Assembly (NCBI RefSeq): GCF_963576675.1
Contig: NC_088917.1
Location: 32,952,501 to 33,016,500, forward strand
Reading direction: 5' to 3'
DNA length: 64,000 nucleotides
Source: Euphorbia lathyris
Lineage: Eukaryota > Streptophyta > Magnoliopsida > Malpighiales > Euphorbiaceae
The position numbers and the translations under genes are program-made. Within the stretch, counting starts at the first letter, position 1. The number at the start of each line of letters is the position of its first letter. This document shows, piece by piece, positions 21,888 to 32,989 of this stretch. The notes under the pieces are model-generated. The model ran no database searches. It saw nothing but the letters and a program-made list of their open reading frames with translations, and had not been told where the DNA came from.

Positions 21888-24859
21888 ATGGAGAAAAATA
21901 AGTACCCTCATGTTGATGACTATAGTGATCCTGTATGGCCTGTCACAAAAGCTATAACAACACAGTTAAGCTCAAAATCTGCCAAAGAAGATTTTTCCTT
22001 CCAGTTTCCACTTGATTCCGAAGATTTCATTGATGATGATGGATACGATTCAAGTGAGGAACATTGTGGTGCCATTCAAAGTACCAGACCTCCAGAGGTC
22101 AATGTGAAAAACGTTATAGGTGGGATAGTTGCAATTTTGACTGGGCGAAATAAGACCACAAGCATTTCAACGAATCGACAACTTCCTAGTTCAAATGTTT
22201 CCTTTCTTGGGTCTGAAAAGAATGGTGATACGTATTTACATTCCTCTGTATACATACCAAGTGCTCCTCCACTTCTGGAATCAAGTGGGACTAATCATAG
22301 TTTATACAGACAAGTATTGGAAGCTGACCCCCCTGAGTGGCTTCCAGATAGCTCAACTACAGGTTGCATGCAATGCACTGCTCCATTCACAGCAATAACC
22401 CGTGGGAGGCATCACTGTCGATTTTGTGGTGGCATATTTTGCAGAGCATGCACTAAGGGTCGGTGCTTGATGCCAGTTAAATTCAGGGAAAGGAATCCAC
22501 AAAGAGTTTGTGATGCCTGCTATGATAGGCTTGACCCTATACAAGGAGTTCTCATTCATTCTATCAGCAACGCTACACAAGTAGCAAAACATGATGTAAT
22601 GGATTGGACATCAGCAAGAGGATGGTTGAATCTACCTGTTGGTATATCAATGGAACAGGAGATATATAAAGCATCCAATACATTGAGAAGCTACTGTCAG
22701 GTGTGATTTCTGTTTCTTAACAAGTTCACTGTATGTTATTCGTATTTAAAGAACCTAATTTGAAATAGGTTCTGATTTGTTAAAATCCAGATGTACTGTT
22801 TGTTATGTCTTAAAAATCTGATATATTTGTTGTCTTAAATGGACAGGTTGCCAGATTGAATCCTGAGAGGTCCATACCTCTAGCTGTTCTAAATGGAGCC
22901 AAAGGCTTGGCAATATTAACTGTTGCTAAAGCTGGCATATTAGTTGCTTACAAACTCGGAACTGGTTTAGTCATTGCTCGTAGGTCAGATGGATCATGGT
23001 CTGCTCCATCTGCCATATGCTCAGTTGGTTTAGGATGGGGTGCACAGGTGACATATAATTGCATATAATCAATTTCATGAAAATCTAACTGTTTAATAGA
23101 TGCTGCAATTTGTTTCTACTTTCTTTGACAAATTGGGGTTGCTATTGAAAATGCAATTAGAAAGAGAGAGAGATCTCCATGATATTCATTTGTTCTTGAA
23201 ACTGAAGGGTACTTTTAGAGTGTAAAATTTTGTGTTAGAGTCAATTAATTAAGTCTCGTCCTTTATTAAAAATGATATTTGAATGATGTAGATCTTTATA
23301 CTTTCACAGATGTATGTGGCAATGCTGTATTCTATTGCTGCTCATGAATTCTGTTTTCCATCTTCATTTTCAGATTGGGGGTGAGCTGATGGACTTTATC
23401 ATTGTCCTCCATGACATGAAAGCTGTAAAGACATTTTGTAGCCGCATGCATTTCTCTCTTGGTGCTGGTTGTAGTGCTGCAGCAGGTCCTGTTGGGAGAG
23501 TACTAGAAGCAGATCTTCGGGCTGGAGATAGAGGTTCTGGCATGTGCTACACTTACAGTTGTAGTAAAGGTACTGTGTTTGCACCTTTAATTACTGGACA
23601 CAAGTAACTGTCATCTTTTGTACAAAAGGGTTTGGAGTGGAATTATTCGCTCATGAATGAAAAGTCCCCAGGGGTGTGTTCAAGGGGAGGGCTTCAACAT
23701 GGTGGTTGTATTGTGGGGGTAGGAAAGTCATTAAATTGTGATCTAGGTTTAATTTTCACCTGCGTTTCCTTTTTTGTTTTGCATAAAATATATATTTGGT
23801 TCTCTCTATGGCAAACATTTCTTTACAGTAATACTTTGAGGTTTAGGGTGTGATTGGATGGAGGTTGGGAGGGGCTTATAAAGGAAGGGTTAGTAAGGGT
23901 TAATGATAACCCTTATTTGGAAGAAGGACAATTAGATGGGTAAGGGTATGGAAGGTTTTATGAGGGGTCATATATATCTTCAAATTCTTAACCCTCCAAA
24001 TTGGGAGGTTTAGGAGGGTTAAGAATTCATTTTACAAATGACCATTATCCAATTTCGTTAATACCTTACCTCTCCTTTTAACTCAAATCACAACCCCTTA
24101 TTCTCTCCTTTATATGATGGATATTTAAGTAATTTTATTATTTACCATTCCATTATGAACCCTTCAAACGAAACAAGGTATTAACCCTTATGAACTCATA
24201 CCTTCTTCCCAAACAAGGGTAATGTCGATCCCTTACATTCCTACTCAAACCATTATTTTCCCTTACTAACCCTTACTTTATTAACCATCCCAACCCTCCT
24301 TTCATTCAAAGCCTCAGTGAAATTGATGGTGACGGATATTTTAGTGTACCAGTCTTCTGCCTGATACTGTTGGTTCTTACCCTTTTTTGGCCTGTCTACA
24401 TCAATTTGGCGAGTGGGGGAAATATGCCTATCATTTGTAAACTGATGCTCTTGTGTGCACATAAAATTAGGATCATTTTCCAGGGAGCGAGACTAGATAA
24501 ATTGTATTTCTTAAATATAGAAAGAAACACTTTCTCTCTGTGTGTTTGTATGCTTGCGTGGATTAGTTGGAGTATGATATTTTGCTGATTTCCACATTCA
24601 TATGATGCGATTGATGAGAATGTTGTGGAGTTGGGCTAAATAAAAAACTGAAATTCTTGTTGGAAATGAAACAGGGGCATTTATTGGAGTATCACTAGAA
24701 GGGAATGTTGTGGCAACAAGAATGGATACGAATCTGAATTTCTATGGTGATCCTTATCTCACTACAAATGACATTCTGCTCGGTACAGTCGAGAGGCCAA
24801 AAGCAGCCCAACCTTTGTATGCTTCACTTCAAGAACTCTACTCTAGTCTCAGGTGTTAG
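21888..24859 (+). CDS. CFS1: CFS1-like FYVE and SYLF domain protein
   Basis: Arabidopsis CFS1 is an endosomal PI3P-binding protein that links ESCRT-I to autophagosome turnover. Coding exons 21888-22700, 22847-23047, 23374-23569 and 24675-24859 join in frame to 464 aa. The start is the ATG giving MEKNKYPHVDDY; an in-frame upstream TTG lies in the intron. A PSAPP motif at residues 124-128 matches the type used to bind the ESCRT-I subunit VPS23/ELC. The FYVE finger spans about 146-215 with all three signatures: WLPD (151-154), RGRHHCR (172-178) and RVC (206-208). The zinc ligands C160, C163, C177, C180, C185, C188, C208 and C211 are present. The SYLF (DUF500/Ysc84) domain fills about 245-464 (NGAKGLAILTVAKAG, GWGAQIGGELMDFIIVL, FSLGAGCSAAAGPVGR). 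Intron 3 holds a MITE-like palindrome. The copy looks intact; CFS1 versus its paralogue is not resolved. Confidence 0.92.
23846..24314. mobile_element. MITE-like palindromic insertion in intron 3 of the CFS1-like gene
   Basis: The left end GGGTGTGATTGGATGGAGG and the right end CCTCCTTTCATTCAAAGCCT are imperfect inverses. The interior repeats GGGTTAGTAAGGGTTAA-like phrases on one side and TTACTAACCCTTAC-like phrases on the other. I could not define a clean target-site duplication, so the borders are approximate. It lies wholly inside the intron and should be spliced out. Confidence 0.55.
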
Positions 24860-26079
24860 TTGCCATCCTTCTTCGCTCCCTCATGCCATGTCTCGGTTGT
24901 GAAGACTCAATCCATTCATAAAAGTTGTCCCTGCACCTGTTCTGTCTCAGTTAATATGTGAAATTGCTCCTCATTCCTCAACTTGAGAATTTTACACTGT
25001 AATTAAAGTATAGATTCCATGCCCCGACAGGGTCAACATTCAATTAAATTAATGTACATATGCATATTTTCGACAGAACAAATTAAGATTATGTAAATGC
25101 ACAATTGAATATTGGGATTTGAAAGCGTGAGAAGACAATTCTAAGTCTATGGTACGTAATTGATTTTTACTTTTTACCTTTTTACTGATTGTTGTCATGT
25201 CTCGTTCGGTGGGGTGATTTAAATAGGCTAGCTTAGTGTCACGGACCGTAGAATTCCAGACGTGACACTAGACTCTAGTTTGTAATCAGTTTAGGCAGGA
25301 CAATTAGTGTAGTTTAGCATCTTTTGAAGAATAGCAATTACATATCTCAAGGGGAGTAGATGGTGGGACTTTCTAATTTGGGAGAAAGAGATACCTTTTA
25401 AATGAAGCAATATCTACACACCCGCCAAGTTAAATCAATAAAGCAAAGCAATGTGCCTCTTTTTACATGTTTGGATGGAACTTGGGGCAATAGCCATTTG
25501 TTTAGTATCGAAGTAACCAATTACAAATGAAGAAGGGTCACCCAAAAAGTTTTAGGTGATTGCTCGAGATGATCATTCAATTATTGATAATATTTAAATA
25601 TAATTACAAAATTTTAATTTGTCATAAATTAACTCAAATTCAATAAAACAAACTGACAATCTTTTGCAATTTCAATTGGCTATAGAATAACCAGCTTAAT
25701 ATAATGTCATTTCCACATACTAAATTCTAGTATTAAATCATTGTATTTCAAGATTCTTAAATTTTTTATTGATAATGTGGCCTATATATAGGTGTGAAAA
25801 GTGAACTATTTAAAAAGATAGATATGTTATTTTTTGGCATTTGACGCTACTAGTCATTTTAATCAGTACTCTAGTACTGAAATTACTAAAAAATTGTTAA
25901 TTTGATTGTAGTGGGTGAAATAAAATGACGCTGCAAATGGATTCCATATAAAAGAGGGTCCAATACAAATCAAGCCCATACGATTGCTCAATTCAAACAT
26001 CATCTTTACAATTATATCAAATACTAATTTAAATAATGTCAATTTTAGAAAATAAAGGATTCAGATTCTCTCATTCAAC
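24860..26079. other. Downstream intergenic DNA, nothing recognised
   Basis: The first 200 bases probably contain the 3' UTR of the CFS1-like gene. The rest is AT-rich. A short imperfect inverted repeat GTGTCACGGACC...GACGTGACACTAG at about 25238-25272 could be a transposon edge, but nothing pairs with it. Confidence 0.4.
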
Positions 26080-27560
26080 TCTTTTTGCAATCTCTCTCTA
26101 ACTTGATCATTAGAGTGTATCCAAGGGACTGTTCTTCATATATGACAAACAATTTGATAAGCTCTAACAGGAGATTATTGATATACCTCATTATTTGGTG
26201 CCATGAATGTAGATTGAAACATAATAAAATATGGTAAGAGCTTCTTTCCTAGGACCTACCCCAACAAAAACGGTCATTAGCAATATTAAACAATCGAAAG
26301 ATAAGAAAAAGGAAAGCACATTGATAAATAGAATATTAATATTGTGTTTCATCCATGACAAAATCGAAGTCGAAAAACACTGTATTTCATTTAGGACGAA
26401 ATCGAGTAAAAAAACATTGATCCCACCACAATAGTAATGGAGACTCTTCAAAACTTCTCAGCCACTTAGGCTCAATACGTAGAGATTTAGAGGTAGATGA
26501 TTAAAGTCTAAAAAGTGATCTAGGAGGACAATAAAAAACTATCGAAATTTCTCTGAACCAAGAACCCACAAGAGTGGGAATGACAAGCCCATGGGCTTGA
26601 TCGATCAAGGTCCCACACAGTGACAAACTCCTCACAAGAGACCTACCCATAAGAGATCTCGTAATAGCCAACATTCCTTAAAGACTAGAAATTCCAAACG
26701 AAAGACTGCTCAAAGACAATGACATGTGGAACATGAAACTCCAGAGATTCTTAGATAAGAAGGCCTTGGACGGAGTGGTTGGTGGGCTTATTACATCTAG
26801 TAGAACACCTCTGATCCAATAAATCCTCAAGTCTGACTTCTCTTAAAATCGGAAGACTCCCAAATTGCATACCTATATAGGCATCAAAGACCTTATCGAA
26901 CATTACACCACATTCATGAGTATGGTCAACCAATACTTGAAGGAAGATTGCATCATATATAAGGTCTTTTTGATAACTTTAGTCAGGGTGGAATTGATGA
27001 TAGACTCTTCCGACCTCTTTAAATATATGTCCACTGCCAGGTTCATAGATGCCATTAGAATAGAAGAATAAGCTCGAACCTGAATAACGTCGGACAATGT
27101 CAAATAAAAGAATCTAAAGGTCTATCTAGCCTACTTCTACCATATGTCTTCACAAGTAAATTCCTTGAAGTTGAAGGTAGACATTGCTGCTTTACCAAAA
27201 GGAACAAGCTATGAACCCATCCGATAGAAATGTTACACTAATGTCCCCCACATGTTTGAAGAATGGATGGTGATTGGCCAAAGTTTCATATAATATGACG
27301 ATAACAAAAGGCCACAGACTATGTGGAGGGTGAAAAGAAGAATAATCAAAGAGAATAAGGCAAAAAATATAAGGGAAAACATGTAATTGACTGCAAAGTC
27401 TCTCACACTCAACAAGATGATGCCTTTCCCGAATACAACTTCCGTTGTTCACCCTAGTTGAGCCTTTCCCTTCTTTTTCTTCCACCATGATATAAGCCAA
27501 TGCCGTCAATTTCAATCCAAAACTCCCAGAATTTACGAGTTTCGTAAAAAACTATTTTAT
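26080..27560 (+). pseudogene. Decayed Ty3/gypsy LTR end and gag remnant
   Basis: Sequence at 26095-26140 (TCTCTAACTTGATCATTAGAGTGTATCCAAGG, given here only to mark it) has the look of an LTR U5 region from gypsy elements. From 26870 a frame reads IGIKDLIEHYTTFMSMVNQY and later DCIIYKVFLITL. This is the layout of the retrotransposon gag domain, where a substrate strand is followed by a Cys and then FP-T-L in intact copies. Multiple stops and frame changes show long decay. No pol follows. Confidence 0.5.
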
Positions 27561-29463
27561 TTAAGGGTACTAAGAGTTTAGAAATAAAAGGAGCATCAAG
27601 GAAAAATAGACACACACCTTCCTCACAAGTAAGAAAGAAGGTAATATATATACAAAAAAAGAAAAAGAAAAAGAAAAAGAGAAAGAATAATAAATATTTT
27701 AACTCAAGAGCCTAGTAGCCACTTGAATTTCGGGAACTCTGTACACATTCTTAAGCCATATTACCTTCGCATTCATACCCATACCTTAACCCTACAATAG
27801 AACTCGAAATAAGTCATTTTGATCAAATTTTAGTAAGGCATCATAGTGGTGGAAATTGGATAACCGTGCAAGCCTATGTTAGTTACGTTTGGTGTTGGGA
27901 AATCGAGACAAAAACACCTTGCCTAAAACACTTGAGTGAAAGAGCGAACTCCATGTGAGGTATTTTAATAAGTTCATTAAACGTAGACTATGAGAAAAAT
28001 GTCTAATTGGTGATCAAAGTATGAATTCAAGAATGTCAACTATTTAAGGCGTTTCAAAAGGTTTGGAATTAGGATCTTCTATGTTGTTGCTTGAAATAAA
28101 TTATGTCTCTTTGTCGATCCATTCTAGTATTTGGCCTGCTACATTTGTTTTTGAATTTAAATTGCTTGTGGATAAGCAAAATGTTAAAATTTGGGGATGT
28201 TGTTGTCATATGTTTGCACCGTATTTCGTAGGCACATTTTTGATAGTTTTATCTATTTTCTTGGCATTTTGTTATAAATTTCATTAGATTTCCCTTTAAA
28301 CGGTAGTTGCACTCATTATCACACACTTTCACATGATTTCATAGATTTTCGATCTAATTTTCACACTTACACACACCTCACAAATTAACAAAGCTCTACA
28401 TGACAAAATGGGGACAGACCATGGGAAAAATCACCGAAAAGGGGCCACAGTCATAGGTCTCGGTGAGACCTCATTACGTTACAAGAAAAGAAATGAAGAA
28501 AAAAAGAAAAATCAAACTCTAGGAGTAGGTCTCGGTGAGACGTTCAAAAATCGCACAAAGAAAAAAGGATCCATCACTTGGTCTTGGTGAGACCTATACA
28601 ATTCTGCACTAAAAATGAGCGGCTCCTCACTTCAAGAAACGCCCATACTCCTTCAAATTGGATACCCAAGACCATTTAATGCACAAATCAATCATTTTAG
28701 AGGCTACCAATCATCGATTTCAACATTCTATGTCTAGATTTGAGCAATTTCTTATCTATAAATAGATATTGTTTGTAAGGGAAAACCATCCATTGTAACC
28801 TAGCTTTTGTGAAATTTCTACTTGTCTTTCTCTTGAGTTAATTTCTATAGTTACTTGTTCTCAACATTGTTTTCCAGCTTTAAAGTTCAAATTTGTTTGA
28901 GTTAAGTTAAGTTTGTAAGTTGAGATTATTATTTTGAAGTAAAAGTTTTCCATTTCCATCTCCCACTTTCTATCAATTTCAGTCAATTCTAATTCATTTC
29001 AGTAAGTATTTAACAATGACCATGAACCAATACTCCCAACTAGGGATGAGGGGAATCTTTCTAATGAATCTTGAATTGAGTTAGAGTTTTTATTAAGTTA
29101 AACATCCAAAAGAATTTGTCTCAAGGAACTAAGAACGCAAGGCTTAAATCTATATTTCAGTTAATTACTTCTTACTCACCATAGCGATAAGTGATTAACA
29201 GAAGATTACATTCTTAGAATCGATAGCAAATTGGTGTGGTTTCTAGCACCCTATTACTAGGATTTCTCATTGAAGTTAAGCTTTCTTGTCATATTTATTT
29301 AATCATTGGCCCCGATTAGATAGATAAGAGTGAAGAAATAAAAATTGATGAACCAAAATCTTGACATCGAGTTTCATTCGGAGAAATCACCATCTTTAGT
29401 CACAATTACTTTCGTTGTGTTTAACTTAAGCAATCTCACTTAGCTGAGATTTAGGAAGTGAAC
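27561..29463. other. Non-coding DNA probably from a gypsy-type element
   Basis: No gene is supported. There is a TATA-like site TCTATAAATAGATA near 28755, a GAAAAA-rich tract at 27650-27690 and three near-palindromes at 28456-28594 (separate entry). The 29040-29460 part resembles the long untranslated leader found after the 5' LTR in Athila-like elements and runs directly into the repeat at 29464. Borders are unclear. Confidence 0.4.
28456..28594. repeat. Three near-palindromic GGTCTCGGTGAGACC motifs
   Basis: Copies lie at 28456-28470 (perfect), 28528-28542 (last base pair lost) and 28580-28594 (GGTCTTGGTGAGACC). Each can form a 6-bp stem around a 3-base loop. Spacings are 72 and 52 bp, and the intervening A/G-rich sequence is partly similar (AAAAAGAAAAA). 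Confidence 0.7.
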
Positions 29464-29790
29464 CCGAATCCCTGACATTTTCATTAATCTTTCCAAAACA
29501 ACAATCATTTTAGTCTAAATAACAACCAAATCCTTTTTAATCAATTCGTCTAGACTAAATTTGTTAAATACTAATGCTTTTTACAGAATCTTTGTGGAAT
29601 CAATCTTTATACTAAAGTACATTGTATTACTTGATACGATATTATGCACTTGCTTTAGAAGCACACGTACATGCGTATCAACTGGGCACTTCGTTAAAAG
29701 TGATTTTTTCGGTAGACATATGTGCAATCTGAACTTCACTCCCTAAGGTTAACACAACGAGCCTTAAACTCGTGCATTCGATCACTGCAA
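29464..29790 (+). repeat. Athila-like leader repeat, copy 1
   Basis: It runs from CGAATCCCTGACATTTTC to AACTCGTGCATTCG. The part GTACATTGTATTACTTGATA...GCACTTGCTTTAGAAGC...GCGTATCAA resembles the sequence just upstream of the primer-binding site in Athila-like gypsy elements. The expected GGCGCCGTTGCC motif is missing. Copies recur at 31877-32200 and 32640-32945. Confidence 0.55.
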
Positions 29791-30178
29791 CATTAATTTG
29801 GAGGAAGAGTTGTGTCGGTGATAGTAATCACCGATGGAACAGTTATTCTTGATGGGTCGGTGATATGACCGATAAAATAGTGTTAGTGATTTGCATAGGT
29901 GTTATCGAGTGATTTTTATCGGTGTTACAAGTCACCATGTAGGAAATTTCGAAATTACCAAGAAAATTTGTCGGTATATTATTTTCCAAAAATAAACCCA
30001 TTTACATATTATTATTTAATAATTAGTTCAATAAAACAATCCCAACATATGCACCAAGGATAAATGTGAATTCACTTTACACCCATTATACCCCATCCAT
30101 ACCTCACCTAAACCTACATTATAACCATGTGTAAAAGACATTTTTGATTGAGTTTGAACTAGATTAGCAAATGGTGGA
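29791..30178. other. Spacer between leader repeat 1 and inverted-repeat arm
   Basis: It contains alternating GGTGAT / ATCACC-type short words at 29815-29940 (for example GTCGGTGATAGTAATCACCGA) that can fold locally. No gene is seen. Confidence 0.35.
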
Positions 30179-30864
30179 GATTCGAGGAATTAAGCACCAT
30201 AAACAGTCACACATTGCTTGTAATGATAAACACTTACCTTGGGCGAAAAGAATTATAGAGGCACAAAAACAGAAAATAATCATGCCTAGAGAGTTCACCT
30301 TGTGTGGTTCTAGAAATTGGTCCCGAGCTTTGATAGCAAGAAGGGAAGTACTGGTAAAGGTGAAACATCTGCATCAAGAAGTTCTGAAGACACAGTGCTA
30401 ATTGAGACGAGGAAAATCAATCAAAGGCTCAATGATTTGATTAAAGAAAGGAACGATGATGCGATTGAAGTGAGAAACTTAAGTAAAAGGATTGATGATT
30501 TGAAGGTAAGGTTTGATAAAGGTAAGGTTTGATAATATGCTATTTTAGGGCATTTTTTCTTTTTTGAAGGAGGATGACTTAATTATTTCGCATTCAATTT
30601 TCTTATTTTAGCTGGATAATGAATATTTAACCTATTACTTATTGCAATATTGGGTGAGTTAATCTTGTTTTGCTGGAATATATTTTTCTTTATGAAAGTC
30701 TAAGTATAACTTATTATTAGGCTAATTTCCAACAATAACATTAATACAAGTACTATATATAACTTATTGGATCCAAAATGAAACTGTAGTTTCGGTTAAA
30801 AACTATATTTATTTGTGACATAAAAAAAGCATTGTATTTCTTATACATTTTTATTTCATTGAAG
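30179..30864 (+). repeat. Left arm of a large inverted repeat
   Basis: The arm starts GATTCGAGGAATTAAGCACC and ends TTTTATTTCATTGAAG. It is matched in reverse complement at 31205-31873 with roughly 98% identity by eye. The only sizeable difference is a tandem duplication of GGTAAGGTTTGATAAA in this arm at about 30505-30535. It contains a 60-70-codon coiled-coil-like frame (SEDTVLIETRKINQRLNDL, then AIEVRNLSKRIDDLK) that ends at a splice-donor-like AAGGTAAGG. Confidence 0.88.
30317..30532 (+). pseudogene. Short coiled-coil-like coding fragment, duplicated in inverted orientation
   Basis: The frame reads PSFDSKKGSTGKGETSAS, then a heptad-like stretch INQRLNDLIKERNDDAIEV and LSKRIDDLKVRFD. It has no upstream start context of its own, and the coding sense seems to stop at GGTAAGG, suggesting an exon copied from a larger gene. 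The second copy is at 31735-31520 on the other strand. I do not recognise the source. Confidence 0.4.
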
Positions 30865-31204
30865 AGACGAAATGGAAATCAACAGGTTAGGAAGATTTTA
30901 AGCAATTATAGTATATTAGATTTGATTACTTAATTATAAACTGATGTTAACAAAAAAATATAAGCTGAAACATTAAAGTGTTCATAATACATAAAAATCA
31001 TTTAAGGACTCAGACGTGCGTATACGAGACATAAAGGTAAAGACATATTTGTTTTTAGTTTTTAAACCAACTAATATATAATTTTATGTCAACTTTTGGA
31101 TGGTAATGGTTAGGGATGATCCAACCGGTAACCGATCGATGACCCAAGTGATAAACGAATAAAAAATTTAGTTGGATCTAAAAAAAATTATAATGAATAT
31201 TCAA

Positions 31205-31873
31205 CTTCAATGAAATAAAAATGTATAAGAAATACAATGCTTTTTTATGTCACAAATAAATATAGTTTTTAACCGAAACTACAGTTTCATTTTGGATCCA
31301 ATAAGTTATATATAGTACTTGTATTAATGTTATTGTTGGAAATTAGCCTAATAATAAGTTATACTTAGACTTTCATAAAGAAAAATATATTCCAGCAAAA
31401 CAAGATTAACTCACCCAATATTGCAATAAGTAATAGGTTAAATATTCATTATCCAGCTAAAATAAGAAAATTGAATGCGAAATAATTAAGTCATCCCCCT
31501 TCAAAAAAGACAAAATGCCCTAAAATAGCATATTATCAAACCTTACCTTCAAATCATCAATCCTTTTACTTAAGTTTCTCACTTCAATTGCATCATCGTT
31601 CCTCTCTTTAATCAAATCATTGAGCCTTTGATTGATTTTCCTCGTCTCGATTAGCACTGTGTCTTCAGAACTTCTTGATGCAGATGTTTCACCTTTACCA
31701 GTACTCCCCTTCTTGCTATCAAAGCTCGGGACCAATTTCTAGAACCACACAAGGTGAACTCTCTAGGCATGATTATTTTCTGTTTTTGTGTCTCTATAAT
31801 CTTTTCGTCCAAGGTAAGTGTTTATCATTACAAGCAATGTGTGACTGTTTATGGTGCTTAATTCCTCGAATCC
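31205..31873 (-). repeat. Right arm of a large inverted repeat
   Basis: Reverse complement of 30179-30864. The same coiled-coil-like frame is open leftward from 31735 to 31520. The spacer between the arms is 30865-31204 (340 bp, AT-rich). A transcript across the block would form a hairpin with a stem of nearly 0.7 kb. Confidence 0.88.
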
Positions 31874-31876
31874 CCG

Positions 31877-32200
31877 AATCCCTGACATTTTCATTAACCT
31901 TTCCAAAACAACAATCATGTTAGTCTAAATAACAACCAAATCCTTTTTAATCAATTCGTCTAGACTAAATTTGTTAAATACTAATGCTTTTTACAGAATC
32001 TTTATGGAATCAACTTTATACTAAAGTACATTGTATTACTTGATACGATATTATGCACTTGCTTTAGAAGCACACATACATGCGTATCAACAGGGCACTT
32101 CGTTAAAAGTGATTTTTTCGGTAGACATATGTGCAATCTCAACGACCGCTCACTCCTTAAGGTTAACACAACGAGCCTTAAACTCGTGCATTCGAGCTTA
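31877..32200 (+). repeat. Athila-like leader repeat, copy 2
   Basis: Nearly identical to 29464-29790 and in the same orientation. It starts within a few bases of the end of the right arm of the inverted repeat, so the inverted repeat looks like an insertion or rearrangement beside a duplicated leader. Confidence 0.6.
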
Positions 32201-32639
32201 GGACCCTAGAACAAGAACTTAAAAATGCACATTAAACTTGCTATAAAACAAAATTGTTACTATAATAGATAATCGGTTACACAATTCAAAATTTGTTTTG
32301 AATACAAAATTGTTACCATAATAAATGGTCCGTTACCAAAATTAATACATTTAATACTCATTTAAAATATCTAATGTAGGATAAAATAAAAGGCTTACAA
32401 TAAGATATTAGTCCATTATAGGGAGGGAGGTTCTTGGGGATTAATAGTAGCCTGAGATGAGATAAGAGAGGAACATGACAGGAGGAAGAAAAAAAGTTAT
32501 TTGCATATTTGCCAAAAAAAATGAACGAAAGGTAAATCTCTGTGGATTAATTGAAAAAATAAAAAAGAAAGAATTTAATTAAAAAAATATAGACTAAAAT
32601 AGTGACATGGCATATCGATGGATGTGAAACAGTCATTTT
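32201..32639. other. AT-rich DNA with a partial copy of the tandem-duplication start
   Basis: At 32225-32400, sequence such as TGCTATAAAACAAAATTGTTACTATAATAGATAA resembles 33085-33240 and 35030-35180, so a third, older partial copy of the 1.95-kb unit begins here. No gene is present. Confidence 0.45.
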
Positions 32640-32945
32640 TTTCATTTTAGTCTAAATCACAACCAATCCTTTTAAATCAATTCGATTAGATTTCAAAAAT
32701 TTGTTAAATACTAATGCTTTTTTTTTTTTTGCAGAATCTTTATGGAATCAATCTTTGTACTAAAGTACATTGTATTACTTGATATGATAGGGTACTCTAG
32801 AAGCACGTTTATATTTTATGCGCATCAACGGGCCACTGCCTTAGAAGTGAATTTTTTGGCAGATATAGGTGCAATCTCAACGATATGTCGCTTCCTAAGG
32901 TTACCACAACGAGCTCTAAACTCGTGCACTCAAGATTAGGACCCT
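32640..32945 (+). repeat. Athila-like leader repeat, copy 3 (more diverged)
   Basis: It shares TTAGTCTAAAT, TTTGTTAAATACTAATGC, GTACATTGTATTACTTGATA and AACTCGTGCA with copies 1 and 2, but has more substitutions and a longer T run. It indicates an older duplication. Confidence 0.55.
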
Positions 32946-32989
32946 AAACAACTTAAAAATGCGGAATAAAAATACGAGTTTTTAGGAAG

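Noticed and set aside
30179..31873. Interpretation of the large inverted repeat as a MULE with long terminal inverted repeats
   Set aside because: No 9-bp direct duplication is found at the outer edges, and the right edge runs directly into a duplicated retroelement leader.
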